DNA from: Oscillospiraceae bacterium
Lineage (GTDB): Bacteria > Bacillota > Clostridia > Oscillospirales > CAG-272
Assembly (NCBI GenBank): GCA_015065045.1
Contig: SVRB01000089.1
Coordinates: 1-5,531, forward strand
DNA length: 5,531 nt
Direction of reading: 5' to 3'
Part shown: positions 1 through 5,411 of the stretch, piece after piece
Layout: every line of letters begins with the position of its first letter
How positions within the stretch are numbered: position 1 is the stretch's first letter
Notes under the pieces: generated by a model
Databases searched by the model: none
What the model was told of the DNA's origin: nothing
Seen by the model: the letters and a program-made list of their open reading frames with translations, nothing else
Translations under genes and position numbers: made by a program

Positions 1-778
1 AGCCACCCATATCCTTGATCCATTCAAGAACGAGCTTGCATACGTAAATGGGGTAGCAGGGAGGTGTGTTATACATAGAGCTGTTATCAGCAATTGTTTT
101 GTAGTTGAGCATTACAGGTGTAATATCTCTTTCCTTACCGAGAAGGTCTTCGCGGATAATTACAACTGTAAGACCTGCGGGAGCCATATTCTTCTGTGCG
201 CCTGCATAGATCATACCGAACTTGGAAACGTCAACAGGTTCGGAAATAATGCAAGAAGACATATCAGCTACCAACGGGATATCGCCTGTATCGGGAATAT
301 AGTAATATTTTGTTCCGTAAATAGTATTGTTGAAGCATACGTGAACGTAGTCAGCGTCGGGACGGATGTCTTCCTTGCTGAATACGGGAATGTAAGAATT
401 GTTCTTATCTTCAGAAGAAGCAATACAAACAACGTCGCCGTATTTCTTAGCTTCCTGGAAAGCCTTCTTTGAGAACTGACCGGAAACGACGTAGTCAGCC
501 TTTCCCGAGCCTGTCATAAGGTTAAGCGGAACCGCGGAGAACTGTGTTGAAGCTCCACCCTGCATAAACAATACCTTATAATTTTCGGGAATGTTCATAA
601 CTTCACGCAAAAGAGCTTCAGCTCCTGCGATAATTTCTTCATAAACGGGTGAGCGGTGGCTCATCTCCATAACAGACATGCCTGAGTCTCCGTAGCAAAC
701 CATTTCAGCAGCGCATTTTTCAAGCACTGACAAAGGCAACATAGACGGACCTGCAGAGAAATTGTATACTCTTTTCAT
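1..778 (-). CDS. serC: Phosphoserine aminotransferase, C-terminus cut by window edge
   Basis: PLP-dependent, cytosolic enzyme of serine biosynthesis. It transfers the amino group of glutamate to 3-phosphohydroxypyruvate, giving 3-phosphoserine. The first 259 residues are visible; the family is about 360 long, so roughly 100 C-terminal residues lie beyond position 1. Seen: N-terminal NFSAGPSMLP (6-15), SHRS (40-43), the phosphate-binding GGAS (74-77), and the Schiff-base lysine K196 in AGAQKNMAPAG (192-202), followed by NTPP (237-240). The ATG at 778 is supported by AAGGAGT at 795-789, ten bases upstream, and by a perfect promoter before it. At residue 102 there is Phe (GQFSKKA), where well-studied SerC proteins have a Trp (typically GxWSKKA) that stacks on PLP. 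I regard this as a conservative variant, not a defect. The gene appears monocistronic at its 5' side, separated from the upstream gene by a terminator. Confidence 0.95.
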   Translation of the reverse strand, partial: MKRVYNFSAGPSMLPLSVLEKCAAEMVCYGDSGMSVMEMSHRSPVYEEIIAGAEALLREVMNIPENYKVLFMQGGASTQFSAVPLNLMTGSGKADYVVSGQFSKKAFQEAKKYGDVVCIASSEDKNNSYIPVFSKEDIRPDADYVHVCFNNTIYGTKYYYIPDTGDIPLVADMSSCIISEPVDVSKFGMIYAGAQKNMAPAGLTVVIIREDLLGKERDITPVMLNYKTIADNSSMYNTPPCYPIYVCKLVLEWIKDMGG

Positions 779-818
779 CTTTTTAAGTACTCCTTGTAAA
801 AATTTAACTTTACCTTAT

Positions 819-847
819 ATTATATACCTAATAAAAAAATATGTCAA
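819..847 (-). promoter_or_regulatory. Perfect-consensus sigma-A promoter of serC
   Basis: Read on the minus strand, TTGACA (847-842) is followed by a 17-base spacer and TATAAT (824-819), an exact match to the housekeeping consensus at the best spacing. Transcription should begin near 812, giving a leader of about 34 bases with the Shine-Dalgarno at 795-789. The leader is too short for a T-box or riboswitch, so any control is likely to act at initiation. Confidence 0.9.
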
Positions 848-867
848 GTAATAAGTATACAAAAACA

Positions 868-891
868 CCAATAAATTACTTTAATTTATGG
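868..891. promoter_or_regulatory. AT-rich dyad upstream of the serC promoter, possible operator
   Basis: An exact inverted repeat, ATAAATTA (871-878) and TAATTTAT (882-889), surrounds a 3-base centre. It is flanked by CC (868-869) and GG (890-891), with one extra base on the left. Its centre lies about 68 bases before the predicted serC start, where class I activators often bind. No known regulator motif was recognised, and AT-rich DNA gives such dyads by chance, so this is tentative. Confidence 0.3.
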
Positions 892-913
892 TTATTATTA
901 CATAAGTTAAAAC

Positions 914-947
914 AAAAAAATACGTCCACAGAATAATAGTGGACGTA
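914..947 (-). terminator. Rho-independent terminator after the small membrane protein gene
   Basis: On the minus strand a perfect 9-bp stem pairs TACGTCCAC (947-939) with GTGGACGTA (929-921) around a 9-base loop. Seven T residues follow at 920-914, then more T-rich sequence. It starts 7 bases after the stop codon of the small gene and separates it, and probably the phosphofructokinase transcript, from serC. Confidence 0.9.
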
Positions 948-953
948 TAATTT

Positions 954-1133
954 TTAACCGAGCATATCAGCCAAGCTTTGTGTTACAGAGCTGATAGTAT
1001 TAAGTGTGCGCGCCGTGCTTTTTTGGAACTTTGATTTCGGCTTACTCATAGATCTAACGGTAAGACCGATAACCGTGACTGCCATAGTGCCGGCAATAAT
1101 TCCCGATGTTATTTTCATATTTTTGGTTGACAA
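954..1133 (-). CDS. Small single-span membrane protein of unknown function
   Basis: A 59-residue protein I do not recognise. Residues about 8-26 (ITSGIIAG through VIGLTV) form one hydrophobic segment rich in Gly, Ala, Val and Ile. A basic stretch follows (RSMSKPKSKFQKSTAR), then a C-terminal amphipathic-looking segment ending SLADMLG. The positive charges after the helix predict an N-out, C-in orientation. Start choice: TTG at 1133 is nine bases after a good AAGGGAG (1149-1143). An in-frame ATG at 1118 gives a 54-residue protein but lies 24 bases from that site and has none of its own. It lies 70 bases after the phosphofructokinase stop with no terminator between, so it may be co-transcribed. 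A strong terminator directly after the stop supports a real gene. The function is unknown. Confidence 0.65.
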   Translation of the reverse strand: MSTKNMKITSGIIAGTMAVTVIGLTVRSMSKPKSKFQKSTARTLNTISSVTQSLADMLG

Positions 1134-1142
1134 ACAGTACCA

Positions 1143-1149
1143 CTCCCTT
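1143..1149 (-). promoter_or_regulatory. Ribosome binding site favouring a TTG start
   Basis: AAGGGAG on the minus strand sits nine bases before TTG at 1133. It falls inside the longer open frame beginning at TTG 1154, which argues against that start. It is too far from the ATG at 1118 for ordinary initiation. Confidence 0.6.
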
Positions 1150-1182
1150 GACAATTTTGTTTACGGAAATAGTATTGTATCA

Positions 1183-1211
1183 ATAATAGAAAAATATACG
1201 AAATTAACCAA
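1183..1211 (-). promoter_or_regulatory. Weak candidate promoter for the small membrane protein gene
   Basis: TATTAT (1188-1183) matches the -10 consensus at five of six positions. It lies 17 bases after TTGGTT (1211-1206), a poor -35 that overlaps the phosphofructokinase stop codon. It could give the small gene its own transcript; otherwise it is read through from upstream. Confidence 0.25.
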
Positions 1212-2439
1212 GGTAATTTATTGCAAAATGAGAGGGAAGACCGTCATTCCAGAATACTTCAGCTTCTCCTGCAATAAGTGGTTTAATGTATTCGAGGCAT
1301 TCGTCAGTAACGTTGTTGCCTGCTTCGTTGATAAATTCAGCGGGAACTTCTCTTACCTGGTTAGCGATCTTTTCGATGTCAGCGTAAGTAGGTTCAACAG
1401 TGTAAGGATTGCTTGATGTACGAGTGAAGCACATCATCTTGCCTGAAATACCTGCTGTTGCATTCTTAACTGCTGCCGCACCAACCATAAGAGATTCTTC
1501 GATATCAGCCTTTGATGCGCAGTGAGCAGCGCATCTTTGGAGAAGGTTGAGTTCGATAGAACGAACCTTGCATCCGAGTTTTTCTTTAACGATAAGCTCA
1601 AGGCTCTTGCCTGTTCCTGAAAGATATTTGTGACCGAATACGTCAGTAGCGCCGCTTTGTGCAGATTCGCCAACGTATTTTCCGTTTTTGTCTCTGAGAC
1701 CCTCAGAAACTGCGATTACAACGTTGGGATGCTTTTCAAGTGCTGCCTTTACGTCTTCGATAAACTGATCGATTTCAAAATCTCTTTCGGGGAGATAAAT
1801 ATAATCAGGGCCGATTCCGTTGATAAGACGGGGAAGACCTGCCGCAACTGTAAGCCAGCCTGCATCTCTACCCATAATTTCAACGATAGTAACTGCCTTA
1901 ACTGTATAAACAGCGCAGTCACGGAGAATTTCCTGCATTGAAGTAGCAATATACTTTGCCGCAGAGCCGTATCCGGGAGTATGGTCTGTTCCAACTACGT
2001 CGTTGTCGATAGTCTTCGGAACGCCCATAACCTTAATTTCATAGTCGTGTGTTTCAGCGTATGCAGAAACCTTTGCAACTGTATCCATAGAGTCATTTCC
2101 GCCGATATAGAAGAAATAACGGATATTATTAGCCTTAAAGAAATCAAAAAGCTTTTCGTAAACTGCATCGTCTTCGCCCATTTTAGGAAGCTTACGTCTG
2201 CATGAGCCCAAAGCTGCCGCGGGTGTGGAAGCCAAAAGCTTGAAATCCATCTCGGACTTTAAAACTTCGTTCAAGTTTGTAATTCTGCCGTCGAGCATAC
2301 CTTCAACGCCGTTATGAGCGCCATAGATAACGTCGATAGCTTCTGATTCGAAAGCGCCCTTAATAACGCCTGCCAAAGTAGCGTTGATAGCTGTTGTAGG
2401 ACCGCCTGACTGTCCTACTATTGCATTTCCCTTTAACAT
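1204..2439 (-). CDS. pfp: Pyrophosphate-dependent 6-phosphofructokinase
   Basis: A cytosolic glycolytic enzyme of 411 residues that phosphorylates fructose-6-phosphate to fructose-1,6-bisphosphate, here predicted to use pyrophosphate reversibly instead of ATP. Seen: GQSGGPTTAIN (9-19) in the phosphoryl-donor site; GGNDS (113-117), with Asp116 where ATP enzymes have Gly; PKTIDND (141-147), with Lys142 in place of the ATP-type Gly and Asp145 as the expected catalytic base; MGRDAGW (189-195); and SEG (245-247). The Asp and Lys pair is the established PPi signature. The layout, including QRCAAHCAS (301-309), resembles the experimentally PPi-dependent enzyme of Clostridium thermocellum as I recall it. 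The start at 2439 has AAAGGA ten bases upstream; an in-frame ATG at 2496 lies at the predicted transcription start and is rejected. The gene has its own promoter and may carry the small membrane protein gene behind it. Confidence 0.93.
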   Translation of the reverse strand: MLKGNAIVGQSGGPTTAINATLAGVIKGAFESEAIDVIYGAHNGVEGMLDGRITNLNEVLKSEMDFKLLASTPAAALGSCRRKLPKMGEDDAVYEKLFDFFKANNIRYFFYIGGNDSMDTVAKVSAYAETHDYEIKVMGVPKTIDNDVVGTDHTPGYGSAAKYIATSMQEILRDCAVYTVKAVTIVEIMGRDAGWLTVAAGLPRLINGIGPDYIYLPERDFEIDQFIEDVKAALEKHPNVVIAVSEGLRDKNGKYVGESAQSGATDVFGHKYLSGTGKSLELIVKEKLGCKVRSIELNLLQRCAAHCASKADIEESLMVGAAAVKNATAGISGKMMCFTRTSSNPYTVEPTYADIEKIANQVREVPAEFINEAGNNVTDECLEYIKPLIAGEAEVFWNDGLPSHFAINYLG

Positions 2440-2449
2440 ATCTATTATG

Positions 2450-2455
2450 TCCTTT
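2450..2455 (-). promoter_or_regulatory. Ribosome binding site that fixes the phosphofructokinase start
   Basis: AAAGGA on the minus strand is ten bases before the ATG at 2439. The 19 extra residues encoded from the upstream ATG at 2496 are AT-rich and unlike the family, whose N-terminus begins a few residues before the GQSGG motif. Confidence 0.8.
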
Positions 2456-2484
2456 CGTTTATATAAATATAATTTATTCAAAAA

Positions 2485-2541
2485 ATACCATAACAAGATT
2501 ATTATACCATAATTTTATAAAAAATCAAGGATAAATACCAT
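2485..2541 (-). repeat. Three copies of ATGGTAT around the phosphofructokinase promoter
   Basis: ATGGTAT occurs on the minus strand at 2541-2535, 2510-2504 and 2491-2485: upstream of the -35, overlapping the -10, and just after the predicted transcription start. The first copy also lies in a small palindrome, TACC-N3-GGTA (2536-2546). It could be an operator array, but seven-base matches in AT-rich DNA can be chance. Confidence 0.25.
2501..2528 (-). promoter_or_regulatory. Extended -10 sigma-A promoter of the phosphofructokinase gene
   Basis: TTGATT (2528-2523) precedes TATAAT (2506-2501) by 16 bases. The -10 is extended by an upstream TG (TGGTATAAT, 2509-2501). The start should be near 2494, leaving a leader of about 55 bases of mostly A and T. 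It lies after the terminator of the upstream decarboxylase gene. Confidence 0.8.
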
Positions 2542-2570
2542 AGGTACGCAAATTTAATACACTGAAAAAC

Positions 2571-2608
2571 AAAAATACCGCCTACATTAAAAAATGTAAC
2601 AGCGGTAT
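2571..2608 (-). terminator. Rho-independent terminator after the decarboxylase gene
   Basis: On the minus strand ATACCGC (2608-2602) pairs with GCGGTAT (2581-2575). Beyond a small internal bulge, TACATT (2598-2593) pairs with AATGTA (2588-2583) around a 4-base loop. A T-run follows from the end of the stem (2576-2571, then further T's). It begins 7 bases after the stop codon and ends the SCIFF operon. Confidence 0.88.
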
Positions 2609-2615
2609 ATTTTAT

Positions 2616-3956
2616 TTATTGTTTTACTACGATGCAGTTTTCTATTCCGTAGTACGTAAAGCACTCCAAAGCATTCTCGTCAATTTCCTCGCCCGAAATA
2701 ATTATCGGAACCGCAGGCGGACAACCAACCTCAGAGAAAGCCAAAACACGACCTATGCAGTCTTTAACATCGAGAGTTTCTTTTGGTGAAAAAGTAGCCT
2801 CTCTGACAGATAAGATTTTCTTCGGCAAACGTTGAACGGGTGGTTTTGATTTTATCTCATCTTTTCTTGGTATTGAGAGCATAGCGTCCTCTAAAACTTT
2901 AAGACAGCTATCGTTCATTTCGGGTGTAAGCATAAAGACAACGTAATCGGGATCGGAAAACTCGCACTCGATATTCTTTGTTCTCAAGATTTCAGCAAGA
3001 TCAATTCCGGTATATCCGTATTTCTTTGTCTTAACGGTTATTTTAAGAATCTCGTTACCTGAAAGCTCGTATCCGTGTTTCTCTAATTTATCGCAAATAG
3101 ACTTGATTTTTACAGCAAAGCTCGACAGCTTTTCTCGGTATCCGTCTGCCAAATATTTATTGGCAAGATCCAAAGACTGCAAAATAAGATAAGAGGGACT
3201 TGTTGAGCCAAAGAGGGATAAAGCGTTTTTTGCTTGCTCTAAAAACAGCATCGGCGCATTTTTTGATATATGCAAGTATGCACCGCCCGTAAGCACGGGA
3301 AGGGTTTTATGCGCTGAGTCGCAACACATATCAGCTCCGAGTGATATTGGATGCTTAGAGTCTTCCAGAAAGTGCAGGTAAGCGCCGTGAGCATTGTCGA
3401 CCAAAAGCAGAACTCCGTATTTGTGGCAAACTTCTGCTATACCCTTAATATCAAGCGTGTTTCCGAGGTAATCGGGAGACGTTACGTATACGGCTGTCGG
3501 CTTTTGTATTGCGTTTTTCAAAACGCTGTCAAGCTTATCTGCCGTAATAGAAAAAGACAGATACGACTCATCGTTGTCGGAAGCAAACCATTCAATATCA
3601 AAGTCAAGCAAAGAAGCACTGCTCAGAAAAGTCTTGTGCGCATTTCTTGAAGCAAAGATCAACGGCTTTTGTTTTCTTTCAAAAGCCAGAAGCGTAACGA
3701 GATAAAGCATAGCTCGTATACAAAGCGATGAACCCTCGGTCGAATAAAACGTATCGCAACCGAATATCGCGCTTGCATTGTTTTCGCTTTCCTGAATTAT
3801 TCCGTCAGCCGTGTAAAGACTGTCGGCACCCTTTATTTCGGTAATATCCAAATGCTCTAAGCCCAAAGCCGAATTACCTTTGTGACCCGGCATATGTAAG
3901 CGAAGTGTTTTTTCGTCAGCATATTTACGTACAAAATCGCAAATAGGTGTATTCAT
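2616..3956 (-). CDS. Orn/Lys/Arg decarboxylase-family PLP enzyme (short form)
   Basis: A 446-residue fold-type I PLP enzyme of the basic amino acid decarboxylase family. It resembles the short Gram-positive SpeA/YaaO type (about 480-490) and lacks the N-terminal wing of the long enterobacterial enzymes. Seen: HMPGHKG (21-27); TEGSS (73-77), likely phosphate binding; SRNAHK (103-108); TSPDYLG (159-165); VDNAHGAY (186-193), with the PLP-ring Asp187 and stacking or contact His190; the Schiff-base lysine K217 in SAHKTLP (214-220); and C-terminal CPPAVPIIISGEEI (412-425), matching the family's PPGIP-PGE ending. The usual Asp-Glu-Ala-His is Asp-Asn-Ala-His here, and the Gln normally after the LPxLT segment is Gly. 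The substrate (arginine, lysine, ornithine or other) cannot be told from sequence. The ATG overlaps the maturase stop by four bases and has only a weak purine-rich leader, which implies translational coupling. The gene ends 7 bases before a terminator. Confidence 0.85.
   Translation of the reverse strand: MNTPICDFVRKYADEKTLRLHMPGHKGNSALGLEHLDITEIKGADSLYTADGIIQESENNASAIFGCDTFYSTEGSSLCIRAMLYLVTLLAFERKQKPLIFASRNAHKTFLSSASLLDFDIEWFASDNDESYLSFSITADKLDSVLKNAIQKPTAVYVTSPDYLGNTLDIKGIAEVCHKYGVLLLVDNAHGAYLHFLEDSKHPISLGADMCCDSAHKTLPVLTGGAYLHISKNAPMLFLEQAKNALSLFGSTSPSYLILQSLDLANKYLADGYREKLSSFAVKIKSICDKLEKHGYELSGNEILKITVKTKKYGYTGIDLAEILRTKNIECEFSDPDYVVFMLTPEMNDSCLKVLEDAMLSIPRKDEIKSKPPVQRLPKKILSVREATFSPKETLDVKDCIGRVLAFSEVGCPPAVPIIISGEEIDENALECFTYYGIENCIVVKQ
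3953..3956 (-). promoter_or_regulatory. ATGA stop/start overlap coupling maturase and decarboxylase
   Basis: On the minus strand the ATG of the decarboxylase (3956-3954) shares bases with the TGA of the maturase (3955-3953). The sequence before it is purine-rich but contains no good Shine-Dalgarno, so ribosomes finishing the maturase probably reinitiate here. Confidence 0.8.
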
Positions 3957-5338
3957 TTCTTCTTTCTTTCCATCGTGCGAGCAATTTCAACCATGATCGC
4001 ACATTCCATTCTCTTTTTAAACAGCTCGCAGCCGTATTTGTATACGCCCGTAACACTGCCCGTTGAGTGATATGCGTTAGCAGCGCAACCGCCCGAGCAA
4101 TAAAGCTTTGCCCAACAGTCGCGGCAGTCTTCTCTTGCGTAAACGTTGCAGGAAGCAAATTCGCACTGAGCTTCTTTGTTTGTCACTCCGTTCCATATAT
4201 CACCGAGCTTGTATTTTTCATCACCTACGAACTGGTGACAGGGGTAAAGGTCACCCCAAGGAGTAACAGCCATATATTCGGTACCCGAGCCGCAACCGGA
4301 TATACGCTTATAAATACAAGGACCGCCTGTGAGGTCGATCATATAGTGATAGAACGTGAAGGGCTTGCCTTCTTTGTCCTTTTGGAGCATAAGCTCAGCA
4401 AGCTTTTCGTACTGATCGAGTACGATAGGGAGGTCTTCTTGTGTTAATTCGGAAGGATCTCCGGGAGCGCAAACTACAGGTTCAATGCTGAGTTCGGTAA
4501 AGCCGAGGTCAAGCATCTGCTTGATATCGTTAAGAAAATCGGGGTTTGCGTGGGTAAACGTGCCGCGCATATAATAATTCTTATGTCCGCGCGCTTCAAC
4601 AAGCTTCTGGAATTTGGGAACGATTTTTTCCCAGCTTCCGTTACCTGCATAGTCAACGCGGTAGCGGTCGTGTATTTCTTTTCTGCCGTCAAGGCTGAGA
4701 ACAACGTTACTGCATTCTTTGTTTGCAAATTCGATCACGTCGTCATCTATAAGAAGACCGTTTGTAGTTAAAGTAAAACGGAAATTCTTGTTATGCTGTT
4801 TTTCAATGCTTCTCGCGTAGCTTACAAGCTGTTTAACAACTTCGAAGTTCATCAAAGGCTCGCCGCCGAAGAAGTCAACCTCAAGGTTTCTTCTTGTTCC
4901 CGAGTTAGCAACAAGGAAATCCAAAGCCTGCTTGCCTACTTCAAAGCTCATAACGGCTCTTTCGCCGTGATATTTACCCTGACTTGCAAAGCAGTATTCG
5001 CAGTTGAGGTTGCAGGTGTGAGCGATGTGCATACAGAGAGCTTTAACAACTCCCGATGTCTTTTCTTTAAGCTTACCTGCCATACCCTCAAATGTGTCCT
5101 CTGCAAAAAGCTTGCCGATCGATTTAAGATGAGCAACCTGATCGTAGCATTCTTCGATGTCCTCGGCAGTTACGTCATCTGATAAATATTTATTATTCAT
5201 TTTTTCGATGATGGTATCGCGGCTCTCCGTTTGGAAGAGGGAAATGATGTCGTAGGCAATATCGTCAACGACGTGAATACCGCCTGAGCAGATGTCGAGC
5301 ACGATGTTGTAACCGCCAAGCTTATATTGATGTATCAT
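3953..5338 (-). CDS. SCIFF peptide thioether maturase (radical SAM/SPASM)
   Basis: This 461-residue iron-sulfur enzyme modifies the SCIFF peptide encoded just upstream, forming a Cys-to-side-chain thioether by radical chemistry. It is of the CteB (C. thermocellum) and Tte1186 type. Seen: residues 1 to about 90, a PqqD-like RRE region for leader binding (MIHQYKLGGYNIVLD onward); the SAM-cluster motif C109-X3-C113-X2-C116; GGEP (158-161); and TTNG (191-194). The C-terminal SPASM domain fits its pattern exactly: C349-X12-G362-X4-C367, then C405-X2-C408-X5-C414-X3-C418, then C437. An extra C341 lies just before it. These Cys residues should hold two auxiliary [4Fe-4S] clusters. The ATG at 5338 has AAGGAG (5354-5349) ten bases upstream. 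No separate promoter is visible, so expression probably relies on read-through of the hairpin at 5367-5394. The stop overlaps the decarboxylase start. Confidence 0.95.
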   Translation of the reverse strand: MIHQYKLGGYNIVLDICSGGIHVVDDIAYDIISLFQTESRDTIIEKMNNKYLSDDVTAEDIEECYDQVAHLKSIGKLFAEDTFEGMAGKLKEKTSGVVKALCMHIAHTCNLNCEYCFASQGKYHGERAVMSFEVGKQALDFLVANSGTRRNLEVDFFGGEPLMNFEVVKQLVSYARSIEKQHNKNFRFTLTTNGLLIDDDVIEFANKECSNVVLSLDGRKEIHDRYRVDYAGNGSWEKIVPKFQKLVEARGHKNYYMRGTFTHANPDFLNDIKQMLDLGFTELSIEPVVCAPGDPSELTQEDLPIVLDQYEKLAELMLQKDKEGKPFTFYHYMIDLTGGPCIYKRISGCGSGTEYMAVTPWGDLYPCHQFVGDEKYKLGDIWNGVTNKEAQCEFASCNVYAREDCRDCWAKLYCSGGCAANAYHSTGSVTGVYKYGCELFKKRMECAIMVEIARTMERKKK

Positions 5339-5360
5339 AAAGTGAACACTCCTTAATTTT

Positions 5361-5394
5361 GTATCAAAAATGCCGCCAAAAAAGGCGGCATTTT
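5361..5394 (-). terminator. Intercistronic hairpin between SCIFF peptide and maturase
   Basis: A perfect 11-bp stem pairs AAAATGCCGCC (5394-5384) with GGCGGCATTTT (5377-5367) around six T's, and a T-run continues to 5366. It has the full form of an intrinsic terminator but lies inside the operon, 17 bases after the peptide stop and 12 bases before the maturase Shine-Dalgarno. It probably ends most transcripts after the peptide gene, keeping peptide mRNA abundant and protecting its 3' end, with partial read-through into the maturase. Confidence 0.85.
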
Positions 5395-5411
5395 ATAGGA
5401 AAGTTTATATA

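Noticed and set aside
779..812. Possible riboswitch or T-box in the serC leader
   Set aside because: The leader predicted from the perfect promoter is only about 34 bases, too short for either.
1134..1154. TTG at 1154 as start of the small membrane protein
   Set aside because: The only good Shine-Dalgarno (1149-1143) lies within this extension, so initiation should occur downstream of it.
1006..1416. Plus-strand open frame of 136 codons
   Set aside because: It is antisense to the small gene and the phosphofructokinase C-terminus, has no recognised domain, and both covered genes are better supported.
2440..2496. Upstream ATG at 2496 extending the phosphofructokinase by 19 residues
   Set aside because: It lies at the predicted transcription start, has no ribosome binding site, and the added residues do not resemble the family N-terminus. 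The ATG at 2439 has AAAGGA ten bases upstream.
3351..3650. Plus-strand open frame opposite the decarboxylase
   Set aside because: It is antisense to conserved PLP-enzyme motifs and shows no protein features of its own.
4067..5182. Plus-strand open frames (4067-4447, 4550-4771, 4793-5182)
   Set aside because: They are antisense shadows of the strongly supported maturase, with no domain and no fitting promoter.
5395..5411. TATAAA-like boxes after the peptide stop as a maturase promoter
   Set aside because: No acceptable -35 lies at 16-18 bases, and any transcript would pass straight through the hairpin at 5394-5367.
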